From Microbacterium sp. H1-D42 (GTDB lineage: Bacteria > Actinomycetota > Actinomycetes > Actinomycetales > Microbacteriaceae), in the NCBI RefSeq assembly GCF_022637555.1, contig NZ_CP093342.1, positions 1,426,001-1,490,000 on the forward strand: a DNA stretch of 64,000 nt, given 5' to 3'. The first letter of the stretch is position 1. The number at the start of each line of letters is the position of its first letter. This document shows, one piece after another, positions 27,370-40,698 of this stretch. The position numbers and the translations under genes were made by a program. The notes under the pieces were generated by a model. That model saw only the letters and a program-made list of their open reading frames with translations, had not been told where the DNA came from and did not search any database.

Positions 27370-28686
27370 GTGGTGGCATCCGACACTGCGTCGTCGCATC
27401 GGGGACAGGGACCGTGGCATCGGCGACCCAGCCCTGCGCTCTTCTTCGCCCTGATCGGCGTGGTCGGTGCGCTCGTGCTCGGCACCGTGCTGTCGCGTCC
27501 TGACATCATCGCCGTGGCGCTGCCACTGGCGCTGTGGTCGGCGCATGCGCTGCGGGTGCGGCTGGCTGATGCTGGGATCGACGTGCGGATCGAGCAGAGA
27601 TCGGATGCTGAGGATGGCCACCTGCATGATGACATCGTCGTGACGACGGATGCGGAGATGGTCGAGCTCGCCGTCATCCAAGCGGAGCGGACGCGACGAC
27701 GGCTCTTCGTCCCTGGCGTCGCGCGGGTGCGGGCGAACGCGCGGGCGATCCATTCCGGGCCGCTGCGCACGCTGGAGGTCGCCGCGCGGCCGATGGATGC
27801 CGACGCCGGCCTGCTCGGTGAACCGCAACCCGGTGTGTCCGTGACCAGAGCCGTGCCGCCGCTGGTGCGCCGCCTGCCGCGCACGCCCCTTGCACCACGG
27901 CTCACCGGGCTGCATGGCGGGCACGAGGGCATCCGCCCCGGCCAGGGCGGCGACTTCCGTGACATCCATCCCTTCGCGCCGGGCGACGAGCTGCGCCGCG
28001 TCGACTGGAAGGCGACTGCGCGCGCGGCCCGAAGGCCGGGCGAGCTGCTCATCAGGCGCACGAACTCGCTCAGCGATGCCTCCGCGGTCATAGTGATGGA
28101 CACGGCCGATGATCTCGGGGCTGTCGTCGCCACCTGGGGCATGATCGATCTCGAGCGCAGCGGCGTGACCTCGCTGGATCATGCGCGCAGCGCCGCGCGA
28201 TCGATCGCCGAGGCCACCATCGGCCAGGGTGACCGCGTCGCGTTCCACACGCTTGCGCAGGGCGGCAGGACGGTGCGCAGCGGCGGCGGCAGCCGACACC
28301 TGGCGCGACTGGTCGCCGAGATCGCCGCGAGCGGCCCAGCCGGCGACGATTCCCGGTTCCGGCGCACGCCACCGGTGCCGCAGGGGTCGATCATCTACGT
28401 GCTCTCGACGTTCTTCGACGGCGCAGCGGCTGAGATCGCACTGCGCTGGCGTGCGAGTGGTCACCGGGTGGTCGCCGTCGACATCCTGCCCGAGCTCGAC
28501 CGTCATCGGCTCAGCGAGGAGCGCAGGCTCGCCCTGCAGGTGCTGCTGCTCGAGCGCCAGGACATGCTGCAGGGACTCGCGGAGTCCGGGGTCGAAGGGG
28601 TGCGCTGGGCGGACGACCCTGACGGAGCGCTGGCGGTGCTCGCCCGCATGGGCGCACACGCCATGGTGAGCGGAGCACGGCGATGA
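27370..28686 (+). CDS. DUF58 domain protein
   Basis: 438-residue protein with two N-terminal membrane helices (about 22-43 and 46-65) and a long cytoplasmic or extracellular part. The DUF58 core is at about 192-230 (GGDFRDIHPFAPGDELRRVDWKATAR), followed by a vWA-like segment (SAVIVMDTADDL and a possible GQGDRVAFHTL). DUF58 proteins partner MoxR ATPases, possibly in metal insertion or envelope functions. GTG 27370 directly follows the moxR stop; the alternative GTG two codons away is equally possible. ATGA overlap with the next gene. Confidence 0.88.
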   Translation: MVASDTASSHRGQGPWHRRPSPALFFALIGVVGALVLGTVLSRPDIIAVALPLALWSAHALRVRLADAGIDVRIEQRSDAEDGHLHDDIVVTTDAEMVELAVIQAERTRRRLFVPGVARVRANARAIHSGPLRTLEVAARPMDADAGLLGEPQPGVSVTRAVPPLVRRLPRTPLAPRLTGLHGGHEGIRPGQGGDFRDIHPFAPGDELRRVDWKATARAARRPGELLIRRTNSLSDASAVIVMDTADDLGAVVATWGMIDLERSGVTSLDHARSAARSIAEATIGQGDRVAFHTLAQGGRTVRSGGGSRHLARLVAEIAASGPAGDDSRFRRTPPVPQGSIIYVLSTFFDGAAAEIALRWRASGHRVVAVDILPELDRHRLSEERRLALQVLLLERQDMLQGLAESGVEGVRWADDPDGALAVLARMGAHAMVSGARR

Positions 28687-29210
28687 CCCGCGGTGACCGG
28701 CTGTCTATCGGCGCGAGCATCCCTGGCTTCAGCCTGCCGGTGCTGGCGGTGCTCACCGCGGTCGGCGGCGCGATGCTGCTCGGTGTGCAGGGCGGGTGGC
28801 TCATCGCCATCGCCGTCATCGCCGTGATCGGGGTGATCCTGCCACAGGTCGGCGGGCTGTGGATGGCGGCCGGTGGTCTCATCATCGCGCTCGCGCTCGC
28901 ACCACCTGATCCGGCGCGCACCGCCGTTGCCATTGCCGCCGTGCACCTGCTGCAGGTGCTGGGTTCGCTGTCGCTCACCATCCCGCTGCGCGCGCGCGTC
29001 GCGCTGCGGGCGCTGGCGCCGACCGGCATCCGCTTCGTCATCGTGCAGGCGATCGCGCAGGGCATCGCCCTCGCCGTCGGGATGCTTCCGCAGGTCGGGG
29101 CGCTGCCGCTGGCCGTCGTCGGGGGAGGGCTGGCGGTGCTGGTGCTGGTGGCCGGTGGAATCCACATGCTGCGCATGCGCCGCCAGGCGGCGTACCGCGT
29201 GCGGCCATGA
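28683..29210 (+). CDS. Small integral membrane protein ending the MoxR-DUF58 operon
   Basis: 175-residue very hydrophobic protein with about four or five helices (about 15-36, 39-58, 60-80, 84-103, 140-160). No family recognised. It overlaps the DUF58 gene by 4 bases (ATGA), so it belongs to the same operon, and it ends 55 bases before uvrA. Confidence 0.78.
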   Translation: MTRGDRLSIGASIPGFSLPVLAVLTAVGGAMLLGVQGGWLIAIAVIAVIGVILPQVGGLWMAAGGLIIALALAPPDPARTAVAIAAVHLLQVLGSLSLTIPLRARVALRALAPTGIRFVIVQAIAQGIALAVGMLPQVGALPLAVVGGGLAVLVLVAGGIHMLRMRRQAAYRVRP

Positions 29211-29265
29211 GCACTGACTACTGGTCCTGAGTCCTGGTGTCGGTGGCCCCTCTTAGACTTGTCGG

Positions 29266-32159
<2,894 letters not shown>

Positions 32160-32160
<1 letters not shown>

Positions 32161-34070
32161 TGGCCGACGTCCTGCCCTACAAGCCGCGGGCGGGGGAGAT
32201 CCCGACCGACCCCGGCGTCTACCGCTTCCGCGACGCCGAGGGGCGGGTGCTGTACGTCGGCAAGGCGAAGAACCTGCGTCAGCGACTGTCGAACTACTTC
32301 GCCCCGCTGCGGACGCTGCACGAGCGCACCAGGCGGATGGTGACGACGGCGACATCCGTGGAATGGACGGTCGTCGCCACCGACGTGGATTCACTGCAGC
32401 TCGAGTACATGTGGATCAAGGAGTTCGATCCGCCGTTCAACGTGCGCTACAAGGACGACAAGTCCTACCCGTTCATGGCGATCACCCTCGCCGATGAGGC
32501 GCCGAGGGTGATGGTCACCCGCAACCACAAGATCCCAGGGGCACGGTACTTCGGCCCGTACCCGAAGGTGTGGGCGGTTCACGAGACCATCGATCTGATG
32601 ATCAAGGCGTTCCCGATCCGCACCTGCAGCGACGCCAGCTACCGCCGCGCGATGCAGACGGGGCGGCCCTGCTTTCCAGGGCAGATCGGCAAGTGCGGCG
32701 GTCCGTGCTCGATGACGGTCACGATCGAGGAGCATCGTGCGGTGGTCGACGACTTCGTCGCCTTCATGGCCGGCGGTGATGAGCGCTTCACCCGAGACCT
32801 CACGAAGCGCATGCACGCGGCTTCAGCAGCCATGGATTACGAGGCCGCCGCGAAGTACCGGGACAAGCTGTCGGCGATCGACGCCGTGCTCGGCAAGAGC
32901 GCCCTCGTGCTGCCCGCCGATGAGGACGCCGACCTGTTCGGCGTCGCCGAGGATGAGCTGTCGGCGGCAGTGCACCAGTTCGTGATCCGCGGTGGGCGTG
33001 TTCGCGGAGTGCGCTCGCTCGCCGTCGACAAGGAGCTCGACATCTCGAGCGGTGATCTCGTCGATCAGGTGCTGCAGCGCATGTACGGCGACGGCGTCGA
33101 CATTCCGCGGCGCGTGCTCGTGCCCACCCTGCCAGACGATGCCACAGAACTCGAGCAGTGGCTGCGGGACCGTCGCGGCCGCAAGGTCGAGATCGCCGTC
33201 GCCCAGCGCGGACAGCGGGCCGAGCTCATGCGCACCGCGACGCTGAACGCACAGCAGGCGCTGCTGCGGCACAAGACCAGACGCACGAGCGACTACGTTG
33301 CACGCACTCAGGCCCTCACCGACCTGCAGGAGGCACTCGGCATGGACGAGGCACCCCTGCGCATCGAGTGCTTCGACATCTCGCATCTCGGCGGCACGAA
33401 CGTCGTCGCGTCGATGGTCGTCTTCGAGGACGGCCTGCCACGCAAGGACCAGTACCGGTCCTTCAACATCGCCGAGACCACCGACGACACCGACTCGATG
33501 TATCAGGTGCTCATGCGCCGCCTGGCGCGTGTCGATTCAGCCCCTGAGCCGGACGTCGAGGCCGAGGCGCTGTCCGACGAGGGGGAGCAGCAGGTGCAGC
33601 GGCGCAAGCCGCGGTTCGCCTACCGTCCTCAGCTGCTGGTCGTGGACGGCGGCCAGCCACAGGTCCAGGCTGCTGCGCGTGCCCTGCGTGACAGCGGGCG
33701 CACCGATATCGCGCTGTGCGGGATCGCCAAGCGGCTGGAGGAGATCTGGGTGCCGGACGATGATTTTCCGGTGATCCTGCCCCGCACCAGCGAGGCGCTG
33801 TACCTGATCCAACGGCTGCGCGATGAGGCGCACCGCTTCGCGATCACACATCAGCGTCGCCGTCGGCGCCGCGACATCCAGTCCGTTCTCAGCGAGATCC
33901 CCGGGCTCGGGGCCGCGCGCATCAAGGCGCTGCTCACGCATTTCGGATCGGTGGCGAAGCTTCGCGCTGCCGAGCCCGAGCAGATCGAGCAGGTCTCGGG
34001 CATCGGTCCGGCGCTCGCCGCTGTCATCCATGCGCATCTGGCCGGTGAGCGCGGCGCCCTGACTCGCTAG
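32160..34070 (+). CDS. uvrC: Excinuclease ABC subunit C
   Basis: 636-residue dual-incision nuclease. GIY-YIG domain (about 14-95; [26 protein letters not shown]), Cys-rich link ([12 protein letters not shown] / [13 protein letters not shown]), UVR domain (about 205-240), RNase H-like nuclease ([34 protein letters not shown]) and C-terminal tandem HhH ([18 protein letters not shown] / [12 protein letters not shown]). Complete and full length. Translationally coupled to uvrA. The stop overlaps the TAGGCT that may be the -10 for rapZ. Confidence 0.97.
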
Positions 34071-34098
34071 GCTGGTGAACGGGGAAGGGAGCCCGTAC

Positions 34099-34971
34099 AT
34101 GACGACCCAGCAAGAGGGTGAGTTCCTGATCGTCACCGGCATGTCGGGCGCCGGTCGCACGACAGCCGCGAACGCACTGGAGGATCTCGGCTGGTACGTC
34201 GTAGACAACCTGCCGCCGCAGATCCTTCGACCGCTGCTCGAACTCACCGACATGGGGGCGGGCAACCTGCCCAAGGTCGCCGCCGTCGTCGACGTACGCG
34301 GTCGCGGACTGTTCGACGACTTCCCCGGAGTCGCGCGGGCCCTGCGTGCGCGCGGAGGCGTCAAGGTGCTCTACCTCGACGCATCGGACGACGTGCTCGT
34401 GCGCCGTTTCGAGTCGGTCCGCCGTCCGCACCCGCTGCAGGCGGACGGGACGCTGCTCGACGGCATCCGCACCGAGCGCGCCCGCCTCGGGCCGATCCGC
34501 GAAGCCGCGGACATGCTCATCGACACGTCGGCACTGAACATCCACCAGCTCGCGATGCAGGTATCTGAGATGTTCGCTGAGGAGGGGGCTGCGCGGCACC
34601 GTGTCACGCTGCTCAGCTTCGGCTTCAAGTACGGTCTGCCGACCGACGTCGACCACGTCGCCGACATGCGCTTCCTGCCGAACCCGTTCTGGCAGGAGGA
34701 GCTGCGGGCGCATACCGGCAAGGATGCGGATGTGCGCGACTACGTGCTCTCGCGCCCAGGGGCGGCCGAGTTCCTCGACGCCTACGAGCAGACGCTGCGC
34801 CCGGTGCTGGAGGGATACCAGCGCGAGAACAAGACCCATTCGACGATCGCCATCGGGTGCACGGGCGGGAAGCACCGATCCGTGGCGATGTCCGAAGAGC
34901 TCGCCAGGCGGCTCACCGGCACTCCCGGTGTCGCCGTGAACGTGCGGCATCGTGATCTGGGACGGGAATGA
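34099..34971 (+). CDS. rapZ: RNase adapter / nucleotide-binding protein RapZ
   Basis: 290-residue RapZ/YvcJ family P-loop protein: Walker A GMSGAGRTTAANALEDLGWYVVDNLP, a central region VLYLDASDDVLVRRFESVRRPHPL, and the C-terminal domain with SFGFKYGLP, FLPNPFW and CTGGKHRSVAMSEELA. ATG 34099 chosen for GGGAAGGGAG eight bases upstream; a GTG at 34075 is in frame but lacks a Shine-Dalgarno. It lies between uvrC and whiA as in other actinobacteria, but with no yvcK-like gene before whiA. In E. coli RapZ regulates amino-sugar synthesis; that role is unproven here. Confidence 0.92.
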   Translation: MTTQQEGEFLIVTGMSGAGRTTAANALEDLGWYVVDNLPPQILRPLLELTDMGAGNLPKVAAVVDVRGRGLFDDFPGVARALRARGGVKVLYLDASDDVLVRRFESVRRPHPLQADGTLLDGIRTERARLGPIREAADMLIDTSALNIHQLAMQVSEMFAEEGAARHRVTLLSFGFKYGLPTDVDHVADMRFLPNPFWQEELRAHTGKDADVRDYVLSRPGAAEFLDAYEQTLRPVLEGYQRENKTHSTIAIGCTGGKHRSVAMSEELARRLTGTPGVAVNVRHRDLGRE

Positions 34972-35059
34972 GCGCCCGCATCGGCCAGTGTGACCACTCA
35001 CGGCCTTGTAGGCTTGACGTTTGCGTCGCGATCCGACGCGTGGATCGTGAAGGAGTCCC

Positions 35060-36052
35060 GTGGCACTAACCACCGACGTCAAGGCTGAGCTCGTCAGCGT
35101 TCGCAACGCACCCCCGACGGTGCGCGTCGCGGAAGTGACGACCATTCTGCGCTTCGCCGGTGGGCTGCACTCCATCGCGGGTCGCGTCGCCGTCGAGGCC
35201 GAGGTGGATGCGGAGACCCTGGCCAAGCGGGTCAGTCGCGATCTCGCCGAGATCTACGGAGTCCGTCCGGAGATTGCGCAGGTCAAGTCCAGCACCGCAC
35301 AGGTGGGTAACGCATCCGACGGCGCCCGCTGGGCTGTGCGCGTGATCGCCGCTGGCGAGACCCTGGCCAGGCAGACCGGACTTCTCGATGCACGTCGTCG
35401 GCCTGTGCGAGGCCTGCCCAACCGCCTCACCACCGGGTCACCTGAGGAACTCGCCGGCATCTGGCGCGGTGCGTTCCTCGCCGCCGGGTCGCTGAGCGAG
35501 CCCGGCCGCTCAGCCATGCTCGAGGTGTCGTGCCCTTCAGGTGAGGCGGCCATGGCGCTGGTCGGCGCCGCACACCGCCTCGGCGTCACAGCCAAGGCGC
35601 GCGAGGTGCGCGGTCTCCCGCGCGTCGTCGTGCGCGAAGGCGAGGCGATCCAGAAGATCCTCACGGTGATGGGTGCGCGTCGCACCGCGGTCGCGTGGGA
35701 GGAGATGCGCCAGCGCCGCGAGGTGCGGGCCGGCGTCAACCGTCTTGTGAACTTCGACGATGCGAACCTGCGCCGCTCCGCGCAGGCCGCCGTCGCCGCC
35801 TGCGCGCGAGTCGAGCGCGCACTGGAGATCCTCGGCGACGAGGTGCCGGAGCACCTGCGCACTGCCGGAAGTCTGCGCCTGGCGCACCGCGACGCGAGCC
35901 TGGATGAACTCGGTCACCACGCCGAGCCGCCGCTGACCAAGGACGCGGTCGCCGGACGCATCCGCCGACTGCTGGCGATGGCCGACAAGCGCGCGCAGCA
36001 GGACGGCATCCCCGGCACCGAGGCCGCAGTGCCCGTCGGACTCGACGACTAG
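35060..36052 (+). CDS. whiA: DNA-binding protein WhiA
   Basis: 330-residue WhiA. The N-terminal part (about 10-225) is a degenerate LAGLIDADG homing-endonuclease-like fold ([27 protein letters not shown], then [20 protein letters not shown]); the C-terminal region (about 230-320) is an HTH ([43 protein letters not shown]). In Streptomyces it drives sporulation; in non-sporulating relatives it acts in cell division. GTG 35060 with GAAGGAG six bases before it; TAGGCT at about 35011 is a likely -10. Confidence 0.94.
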   Translation: MALTTDVKAELVSVRNAPPTVRVAEVTTILRFAGGLHSIAGRVAVEAEVDAETLAKRVSRDLAEIYGVRPEIAQVKSSTAQVGNASDGARWAVRVIAAGETLARQTGLLDARRRPVRGLPNRLTTGSPEELAGIWRGAFLAAGSLSEPGRSAMLEVSCPSGEAAMALVGAAHRLGVTAKAREVRGLPRVVVREGEAIQKILTVMGARRTAVAWEEMRQRREVRAGVNRLVNFDDANLRRSAQAAVAACARVERALEILGDEVPEHLRTAGSLRLAHRDASLDELGHHAEPPLTKDAVAGRIRRLLAMADKRAQQDGIPGTEAAVPVGLDD

Positions 36053-36192
36053 CCTCGACGGTTCTGCGGGAAGGATCCCGTCGCGCCGGGCGTTGCCGTC
36101 AGTAGGATGAGAAACGTCTGCTCTGTGATGCACTTCGGCACCGCAGGGGCTCGGTAAGCGCCGCGGCGCGGCGCGGATTGGATGAAATCGAC

Positions 36193-36819
36193 ATGGCGAC
36201 TTACACGCTTCCGGACCTTCCCTACGACTTCGCGGCACTCGAGCCGCACATCAGCGGCAAGATCATGGAACTTCACCATGACAAGCACCACGCCGCCTAC
36301 GTCGCCGGTGCCAACGCGGCGCTCGACGCCCTCGCCGAGGCGCGTGACAGCGGCAACCTCGCGAACGTCAACAAGCTCGAGAAGGATTTGGCGTTCAACC
36401 TCGGCGGCCACGTCAACCACTCGATCTTCTGGACCAACCTGTCGCCGGAGGGCGGCGGACAGCCCGAGGGCGAGCTGAAGGCCGCCATCGACGAGTACTT
36501 CGGCTCGTTCGAGAAGTTCCAGGCGCACTTCGCTGCAGCTGCGGCAGGCATCCAGGGCTCCGGCTGGGCCGTGCTCAGCTGGGACCCGATCGGCGCGCGC
36601 CTGATCATCCAGCAGATGTTCGACCAGCACTCGAACACCGCGATGGGAACCGTCCCGCTGTTCCAGCTCGACATGTGGGAGCACGCCTTCTACCTCGACT
36701 ACCTGAATGTGAAGGCCGACTACATCAAGGCCGCCTGGAACATCGCCAACTGGCAGAACGTCGCGCAGCGCTTTGAAACAGCGCGTGAGAAGACCTCCGG
36801 ACTGCTGGTACTGTCGTAA
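36193..36819 (+). CDS. sodA: Superoxide dismutase (Mn/Fe)
   Basis: 208-residue cambialistic-type SOD. Metal ligands are His28 (HHDKHHAAYV region), His in NHSIFWTNL, and DMWEHAFYLDY (Asp and His). Gln/Gly features (GSGWAVLSWD, with no signal peptide) fit the cytoplasmic manganese form, but metal cannot be fixed from sequence. ATG 36193; the start five codons upstream is unlikely. It has its own promoter region and a strong terminator downstream. Confidence 0.94.
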   Translation: MATYTLPDLPYDFAALEPHISGKIMELHHDKHHAAYVAGANAALDALAEARDSGNLANVNKLEKDLAFNLGGHVNHSIFWTNLSPEGGGQPEGELKAAIDEYFGSFEKFQAHFAAAAAGIQGSGWAVLSWDPIGARLIIQQMFDQHSNTAMGTVPLFQLDMWEHAFYLDYLNVKADYIKAAWNIANWQNVAQRFETAREKTSGLLVLS

Positions 36820-36825
36820 AAGATG

Positions 36826-37930
<1,105 letters not shown>

Positions 37931-37934
37931 GCCT

Positions 37935-39152
37935 ATGGCCCTGCGCACCCTCGACTCTCTCGGGTCGCTCCAAGGCAAGCGCGTCATCGTCCGCTGTGAT
38001 CTCAACGTCCCGCTGCGGGACGGGGAGATCACGGACGATGGTCGCGTCCGCGCTTCGCTGCCGACCCTCCGGGCCCTGATCGGCGCGGGAGCACGTGTGA
38101 TCGTGTGCTCGCACCTGGGCCGTCCCGACGGCGCACCCGATCCGCAGTACAGCCTCGAACCGGTCGCGAAGCGCCTGGCAGAGCTGCTCGAATCGCCTGT
38201 CGCGTTCGCGACCGACACCGTCGGCGCATCGGCGCAGGAAGCCGTGTCGGCACTCCAGGACGGCGACGTCGTCGTGCTCGAGAACCTGCGGTTCAACGCA
38301 GGGGAGACCGCCAAGGACGACGCCACCCGTCGTGCATTCGCCACTGAGCTCGCCGCACTCGGCGACGCGATGGTGTCGGACGGCTTCGGGGTCGTGCATC
38401 GCAAACAGGCGAGCGTCTACGACCTCGCCGAGCTGCTGCCCTCTGCCGCCGGACTCCTCATCGCGACGGAGCTCGACGTTCTCGATCGCCTGACCGAGAA
38501 TCCGCAGCGCCCGTACACCGTGGTGCTCGGCGGGTCGAAGGTCAGCGACAAGCTGGGCGTCATCTCGCACCTGCTGCCGCGGGTCGATCGTCTTCTCATC
38601 GGCGGCGGGATGCTGTTCACCTTCCTCGCAGCGCAGGGTCATGCCGTGGCATCCAGCCTGCTCGAGAAGGACCAGCTCGAGACGGTGCGCGGGTACATCG
38701 CCGACGCTGAGAAGCGCGGCGTCGAGCTCGTGCTCCCGACCGACGTCGTCGTCGCCTCCGGTTTCGCGGCTGACGCCGCACACGAGATCGTCGCGGCGGA
38801 TGCCATCGAGGAGAGCTCTTTCGGGGCATCCGGCATCGGTCTGGACATCGGTCCGGACACGGCAGTGGCCTTCGCGGACGCCGTGCGCGGCTCGAGGACC
38901 GTGTTCTGGAACGGCCCGATGGGCGTGTTCGAGTTCGCGGCGTTCGCTGCCGGCACCAAGGCCGTCGCCGAGGCGCTCACCGAGGTCGATGGCCTCAGCG
39001 TGGTCGGCGGTGGCGACTCGGCCGCTGCCGTGCGACAGCTCGGCTTCGATGACGATCAGTTCGGACACATCTCGACGGGCGGAGGCGCCAGCCTCGAGTT
39101 CCTCGAGGGCAAGAAGCTCCCAGGCCTGGAGGTACTCGGATGGCAATCATGA
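37935..39152 (+). CDS. pgk: Phosphoglycerate kinase
   Basis: 405-residue kinase forming ATP from 1,3-bisphosphoglycerate. [14 protein letters not shown] (substrate arginine), [16 protein letters not shown], the hinge and the ATP-binding [13 protein letters not shown] / [14 protein letters not shown] motifs are intact. ATG 37935, four bases after gap. Its final 13 bases overlap tpiA. Confidence 0.97.
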   Translation: MALRTLDSLGSLQGKRVIVRCDLNVPLRDGEITDDGRVRASLPTLRALIGAGARVIVCSHLGRPDGAPDPQYSLEPVAKRLAELLESPVAFATDTVGASAQEAVSALQDGDVVVLENLRFNAGETAKDDATRRAFATELAALGDAMVSDGFGVVHRKQASVYDLAELLPSAAGLLIATELDVLDRLTENPQRPYTVVLGGSKVSDKLGVISHLLPRVDRLLIGGGMLFTFLAAQGHAVASSLLEKDQLETVRGYIADAEKRGVELVLPTDVVVASGFAADAAHEIVAADAIEESSFGASGIGLDIGPDTAVAFADAVRGSRTVFWNGPMGVFEFAAFAAGTKAVAEALTEVDGLSVVGGGDSAAAVRQLGFDDDQFGHISTGGGASLEFLEGKKLPGLEVLGWQS

Positions 39153-39931
39153 AGCGCACCCCGCTGATCGCGGGGAACTGGAAGATGAACCTCGACCACC
39201 TGCAGGCGGTCGCGACTGTGCAGAAGCTGCACTGGACGCTGAAGGATGCCGGGCACCAGGGTGACACGGTCGAGGTGGCCGTGTTCCCGCCGTTCACCGA
39301 CATCCGCAGCGTGCAGACGCTGATCGACGCGGACAAGATCCCCTTCGCGCTCGGCGCGCAGGACGTCTCGGCACATGACTCGGGCGCGTACACCGGCGAG
39401 GTCTCCGGTGCGTTCCTGTCGAAGCTCGGGGTCGGCTACGTGATCATTGGTCACTCGGAGCGTCGTGAGTACCACAGCGAGAGCGACGAACTGGTGGGCG
39501 CCAAGGTCAAGGCGGCGCTGAAGCACGGCCTCGTGCCGGTGATCTGCGTCGGCGAGAGCGCCGAGGACCTTGAGAAGTTCGGCGCCAGCGCCGTGCCAGC
39601 AGGGCAGCTCGAGAAGGCGCTCGACGGCGTGCCGGCATCCGCCGACATCGTCGTCGCCTACGAGCCGGTGTGGGCGATCGGCTCCGGCCAGGCGGCCACT
39701 CCCGCTCAGGCGCAGGAAGTCTGCGCCGCGCTGCGAGGTGTGATCGGTCGTGTCCTCGACGAGGATGCCGCGGCACGCACGCGCGTGCTGTACGGCGGAT
39801 CGGTGAAGTCGAGCAACATCGCGAGCTTCCTGCGCGAACCCGATATCGACGGCGCTCTGGTGGGCGGTGCGAGCCTCGTCGTGGACGAATTCGCTGCGAT
39901 CGTCCGCTTCGAGAAGCACGTCGGCGTGTGA
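39140..39931 (+). CDS. tpiA: Triosephosphate isomerase
   Basis: 263-residue TIM barrel enzyme. Active-site Lys in [13 protein letters not shown], electrophilic His in [12 protein letters not shown], catalytic Glu in [12 protein letters not shown] and the phosphate loop YGGSVKSSN are present. ATG 39140 is used because GGAGG sits nine bases upstream; the ATG at 39149, which overlaps the pgk stop, lacks a Shine-Dalgarno. Confidence 0.97.
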   Translation: MAIMKRTPLIAGNWKMNLDHLQAVATVQKLHWTLKDAGHQGDTVEVAVFPPFTDIRSVQTLIDADKIPFALGAQDVSAHDSGAYTGEVSGAFLSKLGVGYVIIGHSERREYHSESDELVGAKVKAALKHGLVPVICVGESAEDLEKFGASAVPAGQLEKALDGVPASADIVVAYEPVWAIGSGQAATPAQAQEVCAALRGVIGRVLDEDAAARTRVLYGGSVKSSNIASFLREPDIDGALVGGASLVVDEFAAIVRFEKHVGV

Positions 39932-39934
39932 GGC

Positions 39935-39960
39935 GGACGAGGTGCGTGAGCGCCTCGTCC
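39935..39960 (+). terminator. Hairpin after tpiA, abutting the secG promoter
   Basis: 8-bp perfect stem GGACGAGG/CCTCGTCC (39935-39942 with 39953-39960). It is followed at once by TATAAT (39961-39966), the -10 of the next unit, so terminator and promoter are packed together. Confidence 0.5.
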
Positions 39961-39966
39961 TATAAT
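39961..39966 (+). promoter_or_regulatory. Consensus -10 box for secG-rbpA
   Basis: TATAAT, a perfect -10 in an otherwise GC-rich spacer, 44 bases before the secG start. No convincing -35 hexamer is seen upstream. Confidence 0.6.
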
Positions 39967-40009
39967 TGACCGCTAGGTGGGTCGACCGGCCCCCGTGAAA
40001 GGCTTCTTC

Positions 40010-40258
40010 GTGCTGGTACTCGAGTTCGTGCTGCAGGTGCTGATGGGCATCACCAGTGTTCTGCTGACGCTCCTCATCCTTCTCCACAAGGGTCGCGGTG
40101 GCGGCCTGTCCGACATGTTCGGCGGCGGTATGTCCGCGGCCGTCGGGTCCTCGGGTCTTGCTGAGCGGAACCTCAACCGGTTCACGGTCGTGCTCGCGCT
40201 GGTGTGGTTCGTGTCCATCGTGGCCCTCGGGCTCATCACGAAGTTCCAGGTGATCTGA
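40010..40258 (+). CDS. secG: Preprotein translocase subunit SecG
   Basis: 82-residue SecYEG component with two membrane helices (about 2-22 and 55-78) and the conserved loop HKGRGGGLSDMFGGG. GTG 40010 preferred, as GAAAGG lies about seven bases before it; GTGs at 39977 and 39995 are possible but poorly placed. It follows the triose genes, as in many actinobacteria. Its stop overlaps the rbpA start by one base (TGATG). Confidence 0.92.
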   Translation: MLVLEFVLQVLMGITSVLLTLLILLHKGRGGGLSDMFGGGMSAAVGSSGLAERNLNRFTVVLALVWFVSIVALGLITKFQVI

Positions 40259-40614
40259 TGGCCACCGGTGGCAACGCGATCCGCGGCACGCGGGTCGGAT
40301 CCGGCCCGATGGGCGAACAGGACCACGGCTATCACGCCGACCGCATCGCGGTGTCCTACTGGGATGGCCTCGGCAACGAGACGATCCGCTACTTCGCTGC
40401 AGGACTGCCTGACGAAGAGATCCCGGACACGATCGATCACCCGCAGAGCGGACTTCCCGCGGGGCGCGACCAGAAGAACCCGCCGGCCCTCACCAAGGCC
40501 GAGCCGTACAAGACGCACCTCGCATACGTGAAGGAGCGTCGCACCGACGAAGAGGCCGAACAGCTTCTCGAGGATGCGCTCACGCAGCTGCGCGAGCGTC
40601 GCGGCGGCAAGTGA
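40258..40614 (+). CDS. rbpA: RNA polymerase-binding protein RbpA
   Basis: 118-residue actinobacterial RNA polymerase accessory protein that stabilises sigma-containing holoenzyme open complexes. Recognisable segments: N-terminal NAIRGTRVGSGPMGE, the zinc/beta core (HADRIAVSYWDGLGNETIRYFA), the basic linker and a C-terminal sigma-interaction region (RRTDEEAEQLLEDALTQLRERR). The central ligand cysteines of the mycobacterial zinc form are absent here. Coupled to secG by TGATG. Confidence 0.93.
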   Translation: MATGGNAIRGTRVGSGPMGEQDHGYHADRIAVSYWDGLGNETIRYFAAGLPDEEIPDTIDHPQSGLPAGRDQKNPPALTKAEPYKTHLAYVKERRTDEEAEQLLEDALTQLRERRGGK

Positions 40615-40643
40615 CGGTCTGACCGCACACACACGACGAAATA

Positions 40644-40674
40644 CGACCTCCGGGACCTCGAGTCCCGGAGGTTG
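40644..40674 (+). terminator. Hairpin terminator after rbpA
   Basis: Stem of 13 bp including one G-U pair (40644-40656 with 40662-40674), core ACCTCCGGGAC/GTCCCGGAGGT, followed by TCTCGTTCTC. Confidence 0.8.
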
Positions 40675-40698
40675 TCTCGTTCTCGCGCGACCTCGGCG

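Noticed and set aside
25759..28659. 966-codon open frame on the minus strand opposite the MoxR-DUF58 operon
   Set aside because: Same type of antisense shadow in a GC-rich region; the plus-strand genes have 4-bp overlaps and clear motifs.
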